A DNA stretch of 64,000 nt from Fimbriimonadaceae bacterium. GTDB taxonomy: Bacteria > Armatimonadota > Fimbriimonadia > Fimbriimonadales > Fimbriimonadaceae. The notes under the pieces were generated by a model that saw only the letters and a program-made list of their open reading frames with translations, was not told the origin of the DNA and ran no database searches. Position numbers and translations under genes: made by a program. Below are positions 1 through 9,061 of this stretch, piece after piece (the first letter of the stretch is position 1; each line of letters opens with the position of its first letter). Location of the stretch: NCBI GenBank assembly GCA_023957775.1, contig JAMLGR010000004.1:62001-126000 (forward strand). The letters run 5' to 3'.

Positions 1-624
1 TACGCCGATCGGCTGGGTGCGTGGGAGGTGATCGCGGAGGTCTTCGCGAAATCGCCTTACCTCGAGGCGCTCGCCGTGCGGCCGGACGCGGACCAGCGCC
101 TGGCGAACGTGCGCAAATTGTTGCGTCTCGCCGTCGAGGAGCCCGAGTTGGGACCCAGCGAGTTCGCCGAACGCATCCGAGGAATCCAAGCGCTGCAGCA
201 CAAGGAGGGGGACGCGCCCGCGATGAACGAGGATGTCGACGCCGTGACCGTGATGACCGTGCACAAGGCCAAGGGGCTCGAGTTTCCCGTCGTGATCGTT
301 CCCGACACCCATACGAAGATCGCACGGCGTCCCAACCCGGTCGTTGCAGACCCCTGGTTGGGACTCGTCGCGGCTTCCTACGGAGGCCACCCGGGCTGGG
401 GACACTTGTGGCTCTCGGAGAGGCTTGCCGAACGGGAACGGGAAGAGGAGCTGCGCGTGCTGTACGTGGCGCTCACGCGGGCGCGCCACCGATTGATCGT
501 CTGTGCCCATCCGCAGGCGACCGGAGGCTCGCTGGCGGAGTTGATCGGGAAGCAGGCGGCCCGCGGAGACCGCCTGCCGCCTGGGTTGGAGACCGTCGAG
601 TTGGAGCGACCGGCCGAACGGTAA
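1..624 (+). CDS. UvrD/AddA-type ATP-dependent helicase, C-terminal part (5' end outside window)
   Basis: The reading frame is open from base 1, so only the last 207 residues are present. Superfamily 1 helicase motifs are visible: a motif V-like VTVMTVHKAKGLEFPVV segment (around residues 82-98 of the fragment) and a motif VI-like ELRVLYVALTRAR segment, both typical of the 2A/2B side of UvrD, PcrA, AddA and RecB. The long insert between them and the short tail after motif VI fit AddA/RecB-like enzymes better than UvrD itself. No nuclease domain (GxxDR..D-x-K) follows, so either this is a nuclease-less paralogue or the nuclease is elsewhere. Role inferred: ATP-driven DNA unwinding in recombination or repair. 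The exact subfamily cannot be settled without the N-terminus. Confidence 0.85.
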   Translation, partial: YADRLGAWEVIAEVFAKSPYLEALAVRPDADQRLANVRKLLRLAVEEPELGPSEFAERIRGIQALQHKEGDAPAMNEDVDAVTVMTVHKAKGLEFPVVIVPDTHTKIARRPNPVVADPWLGLVAASYGGHPGWGHLWLSERLAEREREEELRVLYVALTRARHRLIVCAHPQATGGSLAELIGKQAARGDRLPPGLETVELERPAER

Positions 625-627
625 ACT
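622..627 (+). promoter_or_regulatory. -10-like TAAACT directly before the nitrilase start
   Basis: TAAACT lies 5 nt before the ATG at 633 and overlaps the stop codon of the upstream helicase. There is no purine-rich ribosome binding site in between. This fits a leaderless transcript, one of about a dozen such cases in the window. Confidence 0.5.
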
Positions 628-632
628 CGGCC

Positions 633-1490
633 ATGGCCTTCACGGTCGCCTGCGCCCAGTTCGCCCCCCGCAAACACCAGATCGAGGCCAACCTCGATAC
701 GGTCGCGCAGATGGGGCTCCGGGCGTCCGCCGAGGGCGCGGAGCTCGTGGTGTGTCCCGAGGCATGCACGAGCGGCTACTTCCTCGAGGGCGGTGTCCTC
801 GAATGCGCGTTGGAGGCCGAAGAGCTTGCCGACCGCCTTGGCCCGCGTCTGGGCGCCCTCGGGCGCCCGCTCGACCTGGTCGTTGGATTCTACGAGCGCA
901 GCGGCGGAGACCTGTACAACAGCGCGGCTTACCTTGAGTGCGGCTCGGGGAAGCCGGTGCTCCGTCACGTGTACCGAAAGTTCTTCCTGCCGACCTACGG
1001 GGTGTTCGACGAGGAGCGGTTTGTCGCCGCGGGCCGCGAACTGGGCGTTTTCGACACTCGGCTGGGTCGCGTGGGGCTCCTGATATGCGAGGACGTGTGG
1101 CATTCGATCCTGCCGACGCTGGCCGCGGTAGCGGGCGCGCAGATCCTCGTGGTGCCGAGCGCCTCGCCGGCCCGCAACTTCTCCGGCGAGCAGATCGGCA
1201 ATCTCGATCGCTACGCGCGCATGCTGCGCGCGATCGGCGAGGAGCACGGGATGTACTGCGTGAACTGCCAGCTCTCGGGGTTTGAGGGAGGGAAGGGGTT
1301 CGTCGGGGGAAGCTCCATCGTCGATCCGCAAGGTCGGGTCGTGGCAAAAAGCCCCGTGCAGGAGGACCACCTCCTTTTAGGTGAGATCGACCTGGACGAG
1401 GTCGAGTTGGCGCGCGCTTCGTTCCCGTTGTCCGCAGATCTGCGCACCGCGTGGTCCGATATCATTCGGTTGGCTAACGATCTGCGCTAG
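633..1490 (+). CDS. Carbon-nitrogen hydrolase (nitrilase superfamily), NAD-synthetase glutaminase-like
   Basis: A 285-residue single-domain amidase. The Glu-Lys-Cys catalytic triad is visible: E43 in CPEACTSGYF, K116 in YRKFFLPTYGVF and C152 in LLICEDVWHS. The ICEDVWH form of the nucleophile elbow resembles the glutaminase domain of NAD+ synthetase, but no synthetase domain follows, so it is either a free-standing amidase or a partner of an NadE encoded elsewhere. The ATG at 633 is chosen because homology begins at once (AFTVACAQFAPR); the upstream extension of the open frame is a shadow of the helicase gene. It starts 8 bp after the helicase stop and overlaps the end of the convergent secreted protein by 17 bp. 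The substrate is unknown. Confidence 0.85.
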   Translation: MAFTVACAQFAPRKHQIEANLDTVAQMGLRASAEGAELVVCPEACTSGYFLEGGVLECALEAEELADRLGPRLGALGRPLDLVVGFYERSGGDLYNSAAYLECGSGKPVLRHVYRKFFLPTYGVFDEERFVAAGRELGVFDTRLGRVGLLICEDVWHSILPTLAAVAGAQILVVPSASPARNFSGEQIGNLDRYARMLRAIGEEHGMYCVNCQLSGFEGGKGFVGGSSIVDPQGRVVAKSPVQEDHLLLGEIDLDEVELARASFPLSADLRTAWSDIIRLANDLR

Positions 1491-2070
1491 CCGGGGGCAG
1501 CCACAGCTCCCCGAGGATCACCCGGTACGCGGGCTGGCACGCCTTCTCGTAGGCGGCCGAGTGATGCAGCGCCGGGTACCCCAGCGCCCGTGTCTCTCGA
1601 TCGACGCGAACCCAGTCGTTGCGGGAGATGGCGCCGATCGCTGTCCTTCGCAGCCGCTCTCCCAGTCGGCGCCACGCCTCTTCGAACGCGCCGCGCCGGG
1701 CGTCGAACCGTTTCGCGGAGGCGACGAAGAGGGCGAGGAGCATCTCGCGGTTGCCACCCCTGTCCCGATAGGGGCGGAGATGTATCCGCAGCACGGCGCC
1801 GTCGGGCCGAAGGGGCTCGACCTCCTCTTCCCGGGGTCGGGCGCGGCCCAGGGTTCGCCACTCCTGGTCGAGCCAGCGGCGGGGGCCAAGGTCGTCCGCA
1901 ACCGCATGCTCGCCTCCTCGGGTCGCCTGGAAGAGCCATTTGTAGGCGTCCTCGATGCGTGTTTCCTGTCGAGCCTGCCACCGGGGAATGGCGAAATCGA
2001 GCAAGGCGTCCGCTTGCGCGATTGCGGCCACCGCAAGGAGGGCGAACATGGGCGGGAGCCTACCCGCCAT
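1474..2070 (-). CDS. Predicted secreted protein, unknown function
   Basis: 198 residues, with an N-terminal signal-peptide-like segment (MAGRLPPMFALLAVAAIAQADA) and a charged, Arg- and Trp-rich mature part that I do not recognise. The ATG at 2070 directly abuts the TAG of cdsA (no gap), suggesting translational coupling; an internal ATG at 2049 would give a shorter signal peptide. It is probably the last gene of the cdsA unit, and its 3' end overlaps the convergent amidase gene. No catalytic motif is apparent. Confidence 0.6.
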   Translation of the reverse strand: MAGRLPPMFALLAVAAIAQADALLDFAIPRWQARQETRIEDAYKWLFQATRGGEHAVADDLGPRRWLDQEWRTLGRARPREEEVEPLRPDGAVLRIHLRPYRDRGGNREMLLALFVASAKRFDARRGAFEEAWRRLGERLRRTAIGAISRNDWVRVDRETRALGYPALHHSAAYEKACQPAYRVILGELWLPPASADR

Positions 2071-2880
2071 CTACGGGTGCAGCGCACCGGGAACGGCCAG
2101 GATCGCGGCCACGGCGGGCGCGGCGAAGAGCAGGGAGTCGATCCGGTCGAGCAGTCCCCCGTGGCCCGGCAGAATCGAGCCGCTGTCTTTGAGGTCCGCG
2201 GCGCGTTTCAGGCTGCTCTGGAACAGGTCTCCCGCCTGGCCGAGAACGCCGCAGGCGAGGCCTGCGCCGAGGGCGAAAGGCCACGCCACTTCGAGCCAGG
2301 GTCCCAGCAAGAGGGCTGCTGCGACGCATCCGACCAAGTTGGCCAGCGCCCCTTCCACCGTCTTCTTGGGCGAGAGGGCGGGAGCCAACAGGCGTTTGCC
2401 CCACGCCTTTCCCACGAGCATCGCCGCCGAGTCGCCCACCCAGATGGGAACCAGCGCGAGCAGGACGACGTTCGCAGGTTGCCAAACCGCCTCCGTCGCC
2501 CGCGCCGCGTGCAAGGAGGCGAGCGCGACGAGCGGTCCCACGATCCACAAGGTGGCGGCCTCGAACACGAGGATCGAACCCCCGTGGCTGCGGAGGCGGG
2601 CCGCGGCGAGCACGCCCAGCACGGTGACACCCGCGCAAAGCGCGGCTGCGAGCGGGAAACGGGTGTTGGGATACACGACGCTTGCGGCCAAGACCGCGCC
2701 GACGAGCAACGCGAAGAAGCTCACACGCCGGTCGGCGATCCGCGCCAACGCCGACAGCTCATAGGTGGCGACGAGAGAGGCCGCTGCCGCAATCAGCAAC
2801 AGCGGCCATCTGCCAGCGTAGGCGACCGCGGCCAATACGGGAACGGCCGCGACGAAGGCGGTCGCTACCCGAGTCTTCAA
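2071..2880 (-). CDS. cdsA: Phosphatidate cytidylyltransferase
   Basis: A 269-residue polytopic membrane protein that makes CDP-diacylglycerol from phosphatidate and CTP, the branch point of phospholipid synthesis. Most of the protein is hydrophobic (about seven or eight membrane segments). The C-terminus carries the family signature in the form SLKRAADLKD followed by GHGGLLDRIDS. The start is taken as the TTG at 2880 because it overlaps the stop of the preceding regulator gene in a TTGA arrangement and leads straight into LKTRVATAFVAAVPV; an upstream ATG at 2919 would add 13 residues lying inside the regulator gene. Its product feeds phosphatidylglycerol and phosphatidylethanolamine synthesis. 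Confidence 0.92.
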   Translation of the reverse strand: MKTRVATAFVAAVPVLAAVAYAGRWPLLLIAAAASLVATYELSALARIADRRVSFFALLVGAVLAASVVYPNTRFPLAAALCAGVTVLGVLAAARLRSHGGSILVFEAATLWIVGPLVALASLHAARATEAVWQPANVVLLALVPIWVGDSAAMLVGKAWGKRLLAPALSPKKTVEGALANLVGCVAAALLLGPWLEVAWPFALGAGLACGVLGQAGDLFQSSLKRAADLKDSGSILPGHGGLLDRIDSLLFAAPAVAAILAVPGALHP

Positions 2881-3500
2881 TCGGCCTGGACGCCGCCGGG
2901 CTTGCCTGTCGACAGGCAAAGCGCGACCTGCACCCGATTCTCGCAGCGGAGCTTGCGCATGATCGTGCTGACGAGGTTCTTGACGCTCTGCTCTTGGAGG
3001 CCGGTGATCGTGGCGATGCGGCGGTTGGGAAGACCCTTGGCCACGAGTTGGGCGACTTCGAGTTCGCGCGGGCTGAGGTCTTGCGCCATGCCGTACGGGG
3101 TCATCCGCTCGCGGACGCGAACGCCTTTGCCCGCGCTGGCGAGCTCTTCGCCGTGCTTGGCCTCGCGGATCGCGCGGATCAGCTCGATGCCGTTCGCATT
3201 GCGCTCCACTTCGGTGTCGATGGGCAAGGGCCCCCGTCGGTTCGTGATGTCGCCCGCAAGGCAGACGACACTGATCTGCTGGCTTTCGCGCAGACCCGTC
3301 ACGTGCTCCCAGTCCGCGGCGTCGACGGCTTTCTCGTCGACGACGATCACGTCGATATCCTGCTCCTTGGCACGGGCGACCGCCGCCTTGAGGCGACCCT
3401 CGCTGCTGACGACTTGGAAGCCGCCAACGTACGTGAGAAGACAGACGATGCCTTCACGAAGAAGGCCTTCACGGCAAACGATTACTATTCTCATATCCAC
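2877..3500 (-). CDS. LuxR/NarL-family response regulator
   Basis: 207 residues. The N-terminal half looks like a receiver domain (MRIVIVCREGLLREGI, with DIDVIVVDEKAVD where the phospho-acceptor strand is expected). The C-terminal half is a LuxR-type helix-turn-helix: LSPRELEVAQLVAKGLPNR, then SVKNLVSTIMRKLRCENR. The receiver is divergent: the acidic pair near the N-terminus seen in typical receivers is absent, so it may not be phosphorylated in the usual way. The start is a GTG at 3500 or the in-frame ATG at 3494. No histidine kinase is adjacent. It overlaps cdsA by 4 bp (TTGA) and lies downstream of the sigma factor gene on the same strand. Confidence 0.85.
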   Translation of the reverse strand: MDMRIVIVCREGLLREGIVCLLTYVGGFQVVSSEGRLKAAVARAKEQDIDVIVVDEKAVDAADWEHVTGLRESQQISVVCLAGDITNRRGPLPIDTEVERNANGIELIRAIREAKHGEELASAGKGVRVRERMTPYGMAQDLSPRELEVAQLVAKGLPNRRIATITGLQEQSVKNLVSTIMRKLRCENRVQVALCLSTGKPGGVQAD

Positions 3501-3611
3501 AGTTCCAGAGTCATTCCAAATTACGGAGTTACTCCTTGGGACGACATACGTCAGCGGTTCGTTCCATCAAGAAATGTTTCCGCACCGAACTCTTTGGAAG
3601 AAGATACCCAT
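3501..3611 (-). promoter_or_regulatory. Intergenic region before the LuxR regulator, low GC
   Basis: About 110 bp of clearly lower GC than the surroundings separates the sigma factor and LuxR genes. It probably holds the regulator's promoter. I see no clear -35/-10 pair, no convincing ribosome binding site and no strong hairpin. Confidence 0.35.
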
Positions 3612-4247
3612 CTAGTCCCGCAGGATCAAGCCGATCTTTCGCTTGACACGCTGCAGGGCGTTATCGATGGACTTGGTATGGCATTTAAGTTCGCGACTCA
3701 TTTCGCGGTACGACATCCCGTCGAGGTAGCACCGGAGTACCGAGTGTTCGAGGTCGCTCAGCGCGTGCTGGACGAGCTCGTGGAGGTTCCGGGGCAGACG
3801 CGTCGCGATCGCGGCCCGCTCGGGATCGGGGCCGGCTTGGTCGGGAAGGACGTCGATCAGCGACCCGTCGGCGCCCTCCGCCCCCAGCGCCCGATTGAGG
3901 GAGACGTAGCCGTTCAAAGGGACGTGTTTTTGGCGGGTCGCGGTCTTGACGGCCGTGATAATCTGGCGCGTCACGCACAGCTCGGCAAACGGTCGGAACT
4001 TGCTCAGGCGATCGCTCCGGAAGTCCCGGATCGCCTTGTAGAGGCCGATCATGCCCTCTTGGATGACGTCGTCCCGATCGGCGCCCATCACGAAGTAGGC
4101 CTTGGCTTTGTTTTCGACGAGAGGACGGTAACGCGTGATCAGGAACTCCGTCGCGCCCTCGTTGCCGCATCGAGCAAGGTGAACCACCTCCTCGTCCGGC
4201 ATGTAGGTGAAACGGTTGCCACGAGCGTAAACCCCGACGCTAGCCAA
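3612..4247 (-). CDS. RNA polymerase sigma factor, SigH (Spo0H)-like
   Basis: 211 residues closely resembling the sigma-H family of Firmicutes. Region 2 is very conserved: GADRDDVIQEGMIGLYKAIRD, FAELCVTRQIITAVKTATRQK and HVPLN. Region 4 reads LSDLEHSVLRCYLDGMSY and then KSIDNALQRVKRKI. In Bacillus this factor controls the transition to stationary phase and sporulation; here the role is unknown. The TTG at 4247 has a purine-rich GGAGGAGG upstream and gives an N-terminus as long as that of Bacillus SigH; an ATG at 4202 is the alternative. Being followed by a LuxR regulator suggests a small regulatory locus. Confidence 0.9.
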   Translation of the reverse strand: MASVGVYARGNRFTYMPDEEVVHLARCGNEGATEFLITRYRPLVENKAKAYFVMGADRDDVIQEGMIGLYKAIRDFRSDRLSKFRPFAELCVTRQIITAVKTATRQKHVPLNGYVSLNRALGAEGADGSLIDVLPDQAGPDPERAAIATRLPRNLHELVQHALSDLEHSVLRCYLDGMSYREMSRELKCHTKSIDNALQRVKRKIGLILRD

Positions 4248-4370
4248 CTCCTCCCATCCTCCTCCGCTCCTCCGCGGTCGCGCGCGATGCGCGTGGCCTC
4301 AGTCTAGGGGATGGGGGAGGAGCTTGTCAACGCGTTGCGCGCAGGGATTTTTGCGGACCCGGAAATGAAC

Positions 4371-4400
4371 AGGCCCCACACCTGGGAGGGTGTGGGGCCT
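4371..4400 (-). terminator. Hairpin terminator after the PKD-type protein
   Basis: A perfect 12-bp stem (AGGCCCCACACC, loop of 6 nt) lies just downstream of the minus-strand gene ending at 4412. Only a weak T-rich stretch (GTTCATTT) follows on the minus strand, so termination efficiency is uncertain. Confidence 0.6.
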
Positions 4401-4411
4401 TCGATGCGAAG

Positions 4412-5371
4412 TTAAGGGTTGACCGTCACGTCGATCGTGGTCGTGTAGGGCTTCTTCAGCCCGTACTTGTCGGCGATCGTGACCGTGATGGTGTACTTGC
4501 CCGGCTTGCGGAATTTGCGCTTGACCACCTGGCTTTCGGCATCGACCTGGATGCCGTCCTTCGAATCGAAGTCCCACTTGTAAGTGAGGACGCTCGCTCC
4601 GCCGTACCCATAGGCCCAGAGTTGGACCTCGTCCCCGAGCGCGAGGTTGAGTTTGGTCACGTTGGGTTCGCCGCTGATCGGGGTGCTGTCGTTGATGACT
4701 CGGAGATCGCCGACGTAGAAGACCGCGGTGGCGTCTCCGGCGAGGGCCACCGAACTGACGATCTTGTTGGTCTTGTCGAACCCTGCGATGGCCTGGAGGG
4801 GGATCGCGGTCGTCCGCCAGCCTCGATCGCCGCTGCTGCTGGTGTCGATCGGGACGTACGCTTCGCTGCGCTTGCCGTCGGTCGTGGTGATGACGAACCG
4901 AAGTTCCTTGAGCGCCGCCTTTTCGCTTTGGCCGCCGCCCTGCGCGGCCCCACGGCCACCCCCCTTTCCACCGGCCGTGCCGGCAACGCCTCCGCCGCCC
5001 CCTGCAAGACCGCCGATCGCGCCGCCCTGGGCATCGCCCTTGCCGCCGCCCCCGCCGAGCGTGAGGTTGAGGTCCGCGACGCGGAACGTCAGGCGCAAGA
5101 GGTTGTTCTTGTCGGGATACAGGGTGGCCAAGTCCGGGGTGTTGGCGAAGTTCAAGATGCCCCCCTGGAAGAAGTTGCGGGTCGAGACGCGCACCGAGTA
5201 GATGCCTTCGTACGCGGCCTCGTCGGTTTGGCTCGCCGCACCGCTGCCCCACGAGCGGAGCACGATCCCCTGGTCGTCGATCGTCCTGCCCGGTGCGTAG
5301 AGCACCCCACTCTGGGCGACCGCGCCCGCGCACATCGCCCCTGCCATTGTTGCCAACATCATCCGAATCAT
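4412..5371 (-). CDS. Secreted protein with C-terminal PKD-like domain and Gly-rich linker
   Basis: 319 residues. It has a signal peptide (MIRMMLATMAGAMCAGAVAQS), an N-terminal beta-rich carbohydrate-binding-like region, a long low-complexity Gly/Ala linker around residues 105-145, a second beta-rich segment (FYVGDLRVIND), and a C-terminal PKD-like fold (YKWDFDSKDG, FRKPGKYTITVTIADKYG). The start ATG overlaps the stop of ymdB in an ATGA arrangement, so the two are translationally coupled. Probable surface or periplasmic role; binding partner unknown. A strong hairpin follows. Confidence 0.75.
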   Translation of the reverse strand: MIRMMLATMAGAMCAGAVAQSGVLYAPGRTIDDQGIVLRSWGSGAASQTDEAAYEGIYSVRVSTRNFFQGGILNFANTPDLATLYPDKNNLLRLTFRVADLNLTLGGGGGKGDAQGGAIGGLAGGGGGVAGTAGGKGGGRGAAQGGGQSEKAALKELRFVITTTDGKRSEAYVPIDTSSSGDRGWRTTAIPLQAIAGFDKTNKIVSSVALAGDATAVFYVGDLRVINDSTPISGEPNVTKLNLALGDEVQLWAYGYGGASVLTYKWDFDSKDGIQVDAESQVVKRKFRKPGKYTITVTIADKYGLKKPYTTTIDVTVNP

Positions 5372-6171
5372 TCGTTCCTCCCGCGCGCCGCATCCGGGTG
5401 GACCCATCGAACGCGTTCGATGGACCGGGCGCGGCCGGTTACCCTTTCGACGTCTAAGACCACACCAGAGATTACACCAGGTTTGTCGGCGACCTCAAAT
5501 CGTTGGGGCAGCGACGTGAGAAACCGCTTGAGGATGACGCTCGGATCCATCCCGAGCACGCTGTCGATGGGACCCGTCATCCCGACGTCCGTGATCGTTG
5601 CGGTGCCTCCGGGCAGCACGCGTTCGTCGGCGGTCGTCACGTGGGTGTGCGTTCCAAGCACCGCGGTCGCGCGACCGTCGAGGTACAGGCTCATCGCGAT
5701 CTTCTCGCTGGTGGCCTCGGCATGGAAGTCGAGGAGCAGGTGCGGGGTTTGGGCCTCCTCGAGGATTCGCTCGATCGCAGGGAACGGATCGTCGTACCCG
5801 TCGAGGAACACGCGGCCGCAGACGTTGGCCACGGCCAAGCGGATCCCCTCCTTCTCGACGGCGACCCAACCCCGCCCCGGGGCCGCCTTGGGAAGGTTCG
5901 CCGGCCGAACGATCGGCCGGTCGCCATCCAGGTAGGGGTAAATCTCCCGCTTGTTGAACGCGTGGTTCCCGAGCGTGATCGCATCGATGCCGAGATCGAA
6001 GAACTCCTCGGCGATCGCAGGCGTGATCCCCACGCCCCCCGCCGAGTTCTCTCCGTTGACGACCGTAAACGACGGAGCGTGGCGGTCGCGCAACGTCGGG
6101 AGCCCCAGCCGCAACGCCTCGCGGCCGGGTTTGCCCACCACGTCGCCAAGAAACAGAATCCGGTACGTCAT
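5368..6171 (-). CDS. ymdB: YmdB-family metallophosphoesterase (2',3'-cyclic nucleotide phosphodiesterase)
   Basis: 267 residues matching the YmdB family (TIGR00282-type). Metal-binding motifs are visible: ILFLGDVVGKPGR at the N-terminus, VVNGENSAGG, LGNHAFNKREI, and GTHTHVTTADERVLPGGTA near the C-terminus. In Bacillus YmdB hydrolyses 2',3'-cyclic nucleotides and affects biofilm and motility decisions. The start at 6171 is set by homology; the open frame continues upstream only as a shadow of rny. It lies 7 bp after rny, and rny-ymdB is a conserved gene pair in many bacteria, which supports both calls. Confidence 0.92.
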   Translation of the reverse strand: MTYRILFLGDVVGKPGREALRLGLPTLRDRHAPSFTVVNGENSAGGVGITPAIAEEFFDLGIDAITLGNHAFNKREIYPYLDGDRPIVRPANLPKAAPGRGWVAVEKEGIRLAVANVCGRVFLDGYDDPFPAIERILEEAQTPHLLLDFHAEATSEKIAMSLYLDGRATAVLGTHTHVTTADERVLPGGTATITDVGMTGPIDSVLGMDPSVILKRFLTSLPQRFEVADKPGVISGVVLDVERVTGRARSIERVRWVHPDAARGRNE

Positions 6172-6178
6172 GCGAGCG

Positions 6179-7390
6179 CTACGGTACCTCACCGTCTGCG
6201 ATCGCTCGGTGCCTGGTCTCGCGGACCACGACGACATCGACCGGACCGCGGAACTCCGGCTGGTCCCCCAGCAGCGCCGCGACGCGCCTGGCGAGCCCTT
6301 CGGCCTCGCGCTCGCCAACTGCGTCGGGCTCGACGACCACGCGGAGTTCGCGACCGGCGCGGAGGGCGTAGGCGTCCTGAACCCCTGGCTCGGCGCGCGC
6401 CACGGCCTCGAGGGCGGCGATCCGCTCGAGGAACGCCTCCAGATCCTGCTTTCGCGCGCCGGGTCTAGAGCTGCTGACCGCGTCCGCGATCCGCACGACC
6501 GCGGCTTCGGCCGTCTTGGGCTCGACGTCCGAATGGTGCGCTTCGACGGCGTGGCACACCCGGTCGCTCTCGCCCGCGGACCGCAAGAAGGCGGCGCCCG
6601 CGACGGCGTGCGGGCCGGGCCACTCCTCTCCCAATGCTTTGCCCAGATCGTGCAAGAGGGCCGCGCGCCTGGCGACGTCCGGGTCGGCGCCGACCTCGGC
6701 TGCCAGTCGCGCGGCGAGGTCCGCGCACTCGATGCTGTGTTCGAGGACGTTCTGCGAAGCGCTCGACCGGTAGCGCAACGCGCCAAGAACCTTGAGGGTG
6801 GAGGGGGGCAGACCCCCGACGCCGGCGCGCCGGGCCGCCTCGCGCCCGATGTCGGGCAGCTCGCGCTCGAAGGCCGCCCGCGTCCGGCCGTGGGTCTCCT
6901 CGATCCGGGCGGGTTGGATCTTGCCCTCTTCGAGCAACGCCTCCAACGTACGCCGGGCGATTTCGCGCCGCACGGGGTCCAGGCACGAGATCGCGACGCT
7001 CGGCGACCCTTCCTCGACGAGAAGCTCGACGCCCGCGACCTGCTCGAACGAGCGGAGGTTTCGCCCCTCCCGCCCGATGATGCGTCCCTTGAGATCTTCG
7101 CTCGCGAGCGGGACCACGGCCTGCACCGATTCGGCGGTGACCGGGACCGCAACCCGCTCGATGGCGGCGAGCAGCGTTCGGCGGGCACGCTGGTCCGCCT
7201 CCTGCTCCAGGGCTTGGACTCGGGCCTCCAACTGCCCGCGAAACGCCGCTTCGTCGAGTTGCACGAAAGGAGGGGTCTTCGCTTCGGGCGTTCGCTTGGC
7301 GCGGCTGCGCTCGAAAACGAGCGCGAGCAGGGCGCCGAGCCCCGTGGTCCCCACGAGGATCAGCCCCAGTTCGAGGGGGTCGATGATCAA
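6179..7390 (-). CDS. rny: Ribonuclease Y, short form
   Basis: A 403-residue endoribonuclease that starts mRNA decay at the membrane. It has one N-terminal membrane helix (LGLILVGTTGLGALLALVF), a short charged coiled coil, a KH domain (GRIIGREGRNLRSFEQ) and an HD domain (LEHSIECADLA, then ALLHDLGKAL). It is about 110 residues shorter than Bacillus RNase Y; the loss is in the coiled coil, which is only about 60 residues here. The TTG start at 7390 overlaps the recX stop as TTGA. Downstream ymdB is the usual neighbour. Confidence 0.92.
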   Translation of the reverse strand: MIIDPLELGLILVGTTGLGALLALVFERSRAKRTPEAKTPPFVQLDEAAFRGQLEARVQALEQEADQRARRTLLAAIERVAVPVTAESVQAVVPLASEDLKGRIIGREGRNLRSFEQVAGVELLVEEGSPSVAISCLDPVRREIARRTLEALLEEGKIQPARIEETHGRTRAAFERELPDIGREAARRAGVGGLPPSTLKVLGALRYRSSASQNVLEHSIECADLAARLAAEVGADPDVARRAALLHDLGKALGEEWPGPHAVAGAAFLRSAGESDRVCHAVEAHHSDVEPKTAEAAVVRIADAVSSSRPGARKQDLEAFLERIAALEAVARAEPGVQDAYALRAGRELRVVVEPDAVGEREAEGLARRVAALLGDQPEFRGPVDVVVVRETRHRAIADGEVP

Positions 7391-7836
7391 AGGGACTCCC
7401 CCGCCTCGAGCAGAGGCTCGACGATCTCGCGAATCGTCTCCTCGGAGAACCCGCGGCCCACGAGCCGGCGAGCCACGCGGGCGGGCTCCGCAAGCGTCGG
7501 CTTCAGGGTCGCCAACCAGGCTTCCGCCCGTTCGCGCTCGGGAGGAAGTTGTGCGAGCACGGCGTCGATGCAGGCGGCCGGGGCTCCCCGGCGGGTCAAT
7601 TCGGCGCGCAGGGAGCGATCGCCGCACGCCCGCTTTCCAGACCGCGCGCGCGCGACCCCCTCGGCGACCCGCTCGTCGCTGACCAGTCTTCGAGAGCGAA
7701 GTCGCTCCAACACGGCGCCGATCTCATCAGAAAATCCCTTCCGCTCCAAGGCCGAAGCGATCTCGGACTCGAACCGGTCCGCAGAGGCGAGCTTGGCAAG
7801 CGCGAGTTCCAGAGCCTTCGCAAACTCCGAACCCAT
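7387..7836 (-). CDS. recX: Regulatory protein RecX
   Basis: 149 residues, mostly helical, made of the three-helix repeats typical of RecX (LASADRFESEIASALERKGF, LRSRRLVSDERVAE, RSLRAELTRRGAP, ARRLVGRGFSEETIREIVE). RecX binds RecA filaments and tempers their activity. It follows recA by only 4 bp, the usual recA-recX arrangement, and is coupled to rny by a TTGA overlap. The start is the ATG at 7836, where homology begins. Confidence 0.88.
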   Translation of the reverse strand: MGSEFAKALELALAKLASADRFESEIASALERKGFSDEIGAVLERLRSRRLVSDERVAEGVARARSGKRACGDRSLRAELTRRGAPAACIDAVLAQLPPERERAEAWLATLKPTLAEPARVARRLVGRGFSEETIREIVEPLLEAGESL

Positions 7837-7840
7837 GGCG

Positions 7841-8923
<1,083 letters not shown>

Positions 8924-8957
8924 TGTGACCTCCGTCCTCAAAAAGCAGTAGATGTCA

Positions 8958-8963
8958 GTATAC
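8958..8963 (-). promoter_or_regulatory. Probable -10 element of recA
   Basis: TATACT on the minus strand, 34 nt before the recA ATG, followed by a leader with a good Shine-Dalgarno GGAGG. No convincing -35 is seen at the expected place. The overlapping CTGTATAC slightly resembles half of an E. coli-type LexA box but has no second half. Confidence 0.5.
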
Positions 8964-9005
8964 AGGATTTCCCTGGGAATGGCCCGAGAAAGTGGTGGAG
9001 GAGGC

Positions 9006-9039
9006 AAAAAAAGCGCGGCACCGATGGGATGCCGCGCTT
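9006..9039 (-). terminator. Intrinsic terminator of the PEP-CTERM gene
   Basis: A 10-bp stem (AAGCGCGGCA / TGCCGCGCTT, 9-nt loop) is followed on the minus strand by a run of T residues. It is a classic intrinsic terminator, separating the PEP-CTERM gene from recA. Confidence 0.88.
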
Positions 9040-9061
9040 CGTCGTGCATGGGGGACGAAAC

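Noticed and set aside
8941-8975. LexA box upstream of recA
   Set aside because: Only a half-match to the E. coli consensus and no palindrome; left as a possible -10 element.
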